Assembly (NCBI RefSeq): GCF_003569805.1
Contig: NZ_KZ984052.1
Span: 364,494 to 428,493 of the forward strand
From: Microbacterium halotolerans
GTDB taxonomy: Bacteria > Actinomycetota > Actinomycetes > Actinomycetales > Microbacteriaceae
Direction of reading: 5' to 3'
Length of the DNA stretch: 64,000 nt
Shown here: piece by piece, positions 63,644 through 64,000 of the stretch
Numbering within the stretch: the stretch's first letter is position 1
Layout of the letters: the number at the start of each line of letters is the position of its first letter
Notes under the pieces: generated by a model
What the model was told of the DNA's origin: nothing
The model's database searches: none
What the model saw: only the letters and a program-made list of their open reading frames with translations
Position numbers and translations under genes: made by a program

Positions 63644-64000
63644 ATGAAAGCCGTCTTCACCGCGTGCGTTGTGCTTGCTGGCACGCTGTGTCTCGTCGCA
63701 TGCAGCCCGTCCGCGCCACCTGTGGGTCAGGTTGTGAAGGGCCTTCCGGAGGGCTGGGAAGGGCCGGAACCGGACTTGCTTGCTGCAGAGACTACGGTCG
63801 GTTGGGCCGATGGTGGTACTTCATTCGGCGTCGTGACCATCGGCAGTAGCTCTTGCCCGGTGGTCGCTAGGTCACTTACCACCGAGCCACCGGACGAAAT
63901 CACGATCACCTTCGAAGCAGCGGCACACGAAGAGTGCACTGCAGACTCCGCGGTGACGACTCACGTCTTCGACTTGCCATCCGAGATCGTTGAAAGCCCC
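63644..64000 (+). CDS. Putative lipoprotein, partial (runs off window)
   Basis: An open frame of 119 codons continuing past the right edge. The signal peptide MKAVFTACVVLAGTLCLVAC ends in lipobox LVAC with C20, then SPSAPPVGQVVKGLPEGW. Two further cysteines (SSSCPVV and HEECTAD) may form a disulfide. Codon use is less G+C-biased than in the rest of the window (many third-position T and A). A weak ATGAAGG precedes the start. No family recognised; probably cargo of an integrated element. Confidence 0.6.
   Translation, partial: MKAVFTACVVLAGTLCLVACSPSAPPVGQVVKGLPEGWEGPEPDLLAAETTVGWADGGTSFGVVTIGSSSCPVVARSLTTEPPDEITITFEAAAHEECTADSAVTTHVFDLPSEIVESP

Noticed and set aside
63264-64000. Second copy of the tRNA-Met 3' end as an attachment site
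   Set aside because: I looked for a repeat of the T-arm and acceptor sequence in the remaining bases and saw none; any second site lies outside the window.

Overview
This 64 kb window is high-G+C chromosomal DNA from an actinobacterium. GTG starts, four-base ATGA/GTGA gene overlaps and TANNNT -10 boxes placed 6-8 bases before start codons are all frequent. The gene set (ctaA/ctaB/SURF1, a SufBDC cluster with an inserted Rieske ferredoxin, dusB-dgt-dnaG, PhoH-YbeY-CBS-Era-LeuA-RecO-UppS) and the protein sequences fit Microbacteriaceae, most likely Microbacterium. That placement is inference from content, not from a search. No prophage, CRISPR array or intact insertion sequence is visible.

Layout. 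Positions 1-4.9 kb hold the 5' half of transketolase (minus strand), ctaB, an MFS exporter and ctaA. Positions 4.9-9.2 kb hold the Suf Fe-S assembly operon, closed by a perfect hairpin. Positions 9.2-12.5 kb hold four overlapping genes of unknown function: one polytopic membrane protein and three single-pass or secreted proteins. Positions 12.5-21.5 kb hold a BioQ-like TetR repressor, an IclR regulator, a five-gene dipeptide-type ABC importer and the bioYMN biotin importer. Palindromes of the form TGAAC-N3-GTTCA occur at the TetR promoter and in tandem at the bioY promoter, tying the repressor to biotin uptake; a fourth copy lies between tkt and ctaB.

Positions 21.6-41.7 kb are an accessory catabolic region: aldehyde dehydrogenase, two SsuABC/NMT1-type importers, NDMA-dependent alcohol dehydrogenase, acyl-CoA dehydrogenase, acyl-CoA ligase, MaoC hydratase, FAD oxidoreductase, IlvD/Edd-type dehydratase, a CGSC-motif (UGSC family) protein with an uncharacterised partner, an amidohydrolase, and two more IclR regulators. 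Its substrate cannot be read from the sequence. A 15-base motif (consensus TTCCACGCSRCGRAA) occurs at four IclR-associated promoters, two of them in this region.

Positions 41.7-63.2 kb are mostly core genome: ABC-F, SURF1/DUF3099, fabG, HIT, phoH-ybeY-CBS-era, leuA with a leucine-rich leader peptide, recO-uppS, an esterase, glutathione peroxidase, dusB-dgt-dnaG, tRNA-Asn, a lone ABC ATPase, a small MT0933-like protein, def and a DMT-type permease. The last 0.8 kb begins with tRNA-Met and then changes character: a serine-recombinase relic and a lipoprotein gene running off the end suggest the edge of an integrated element.
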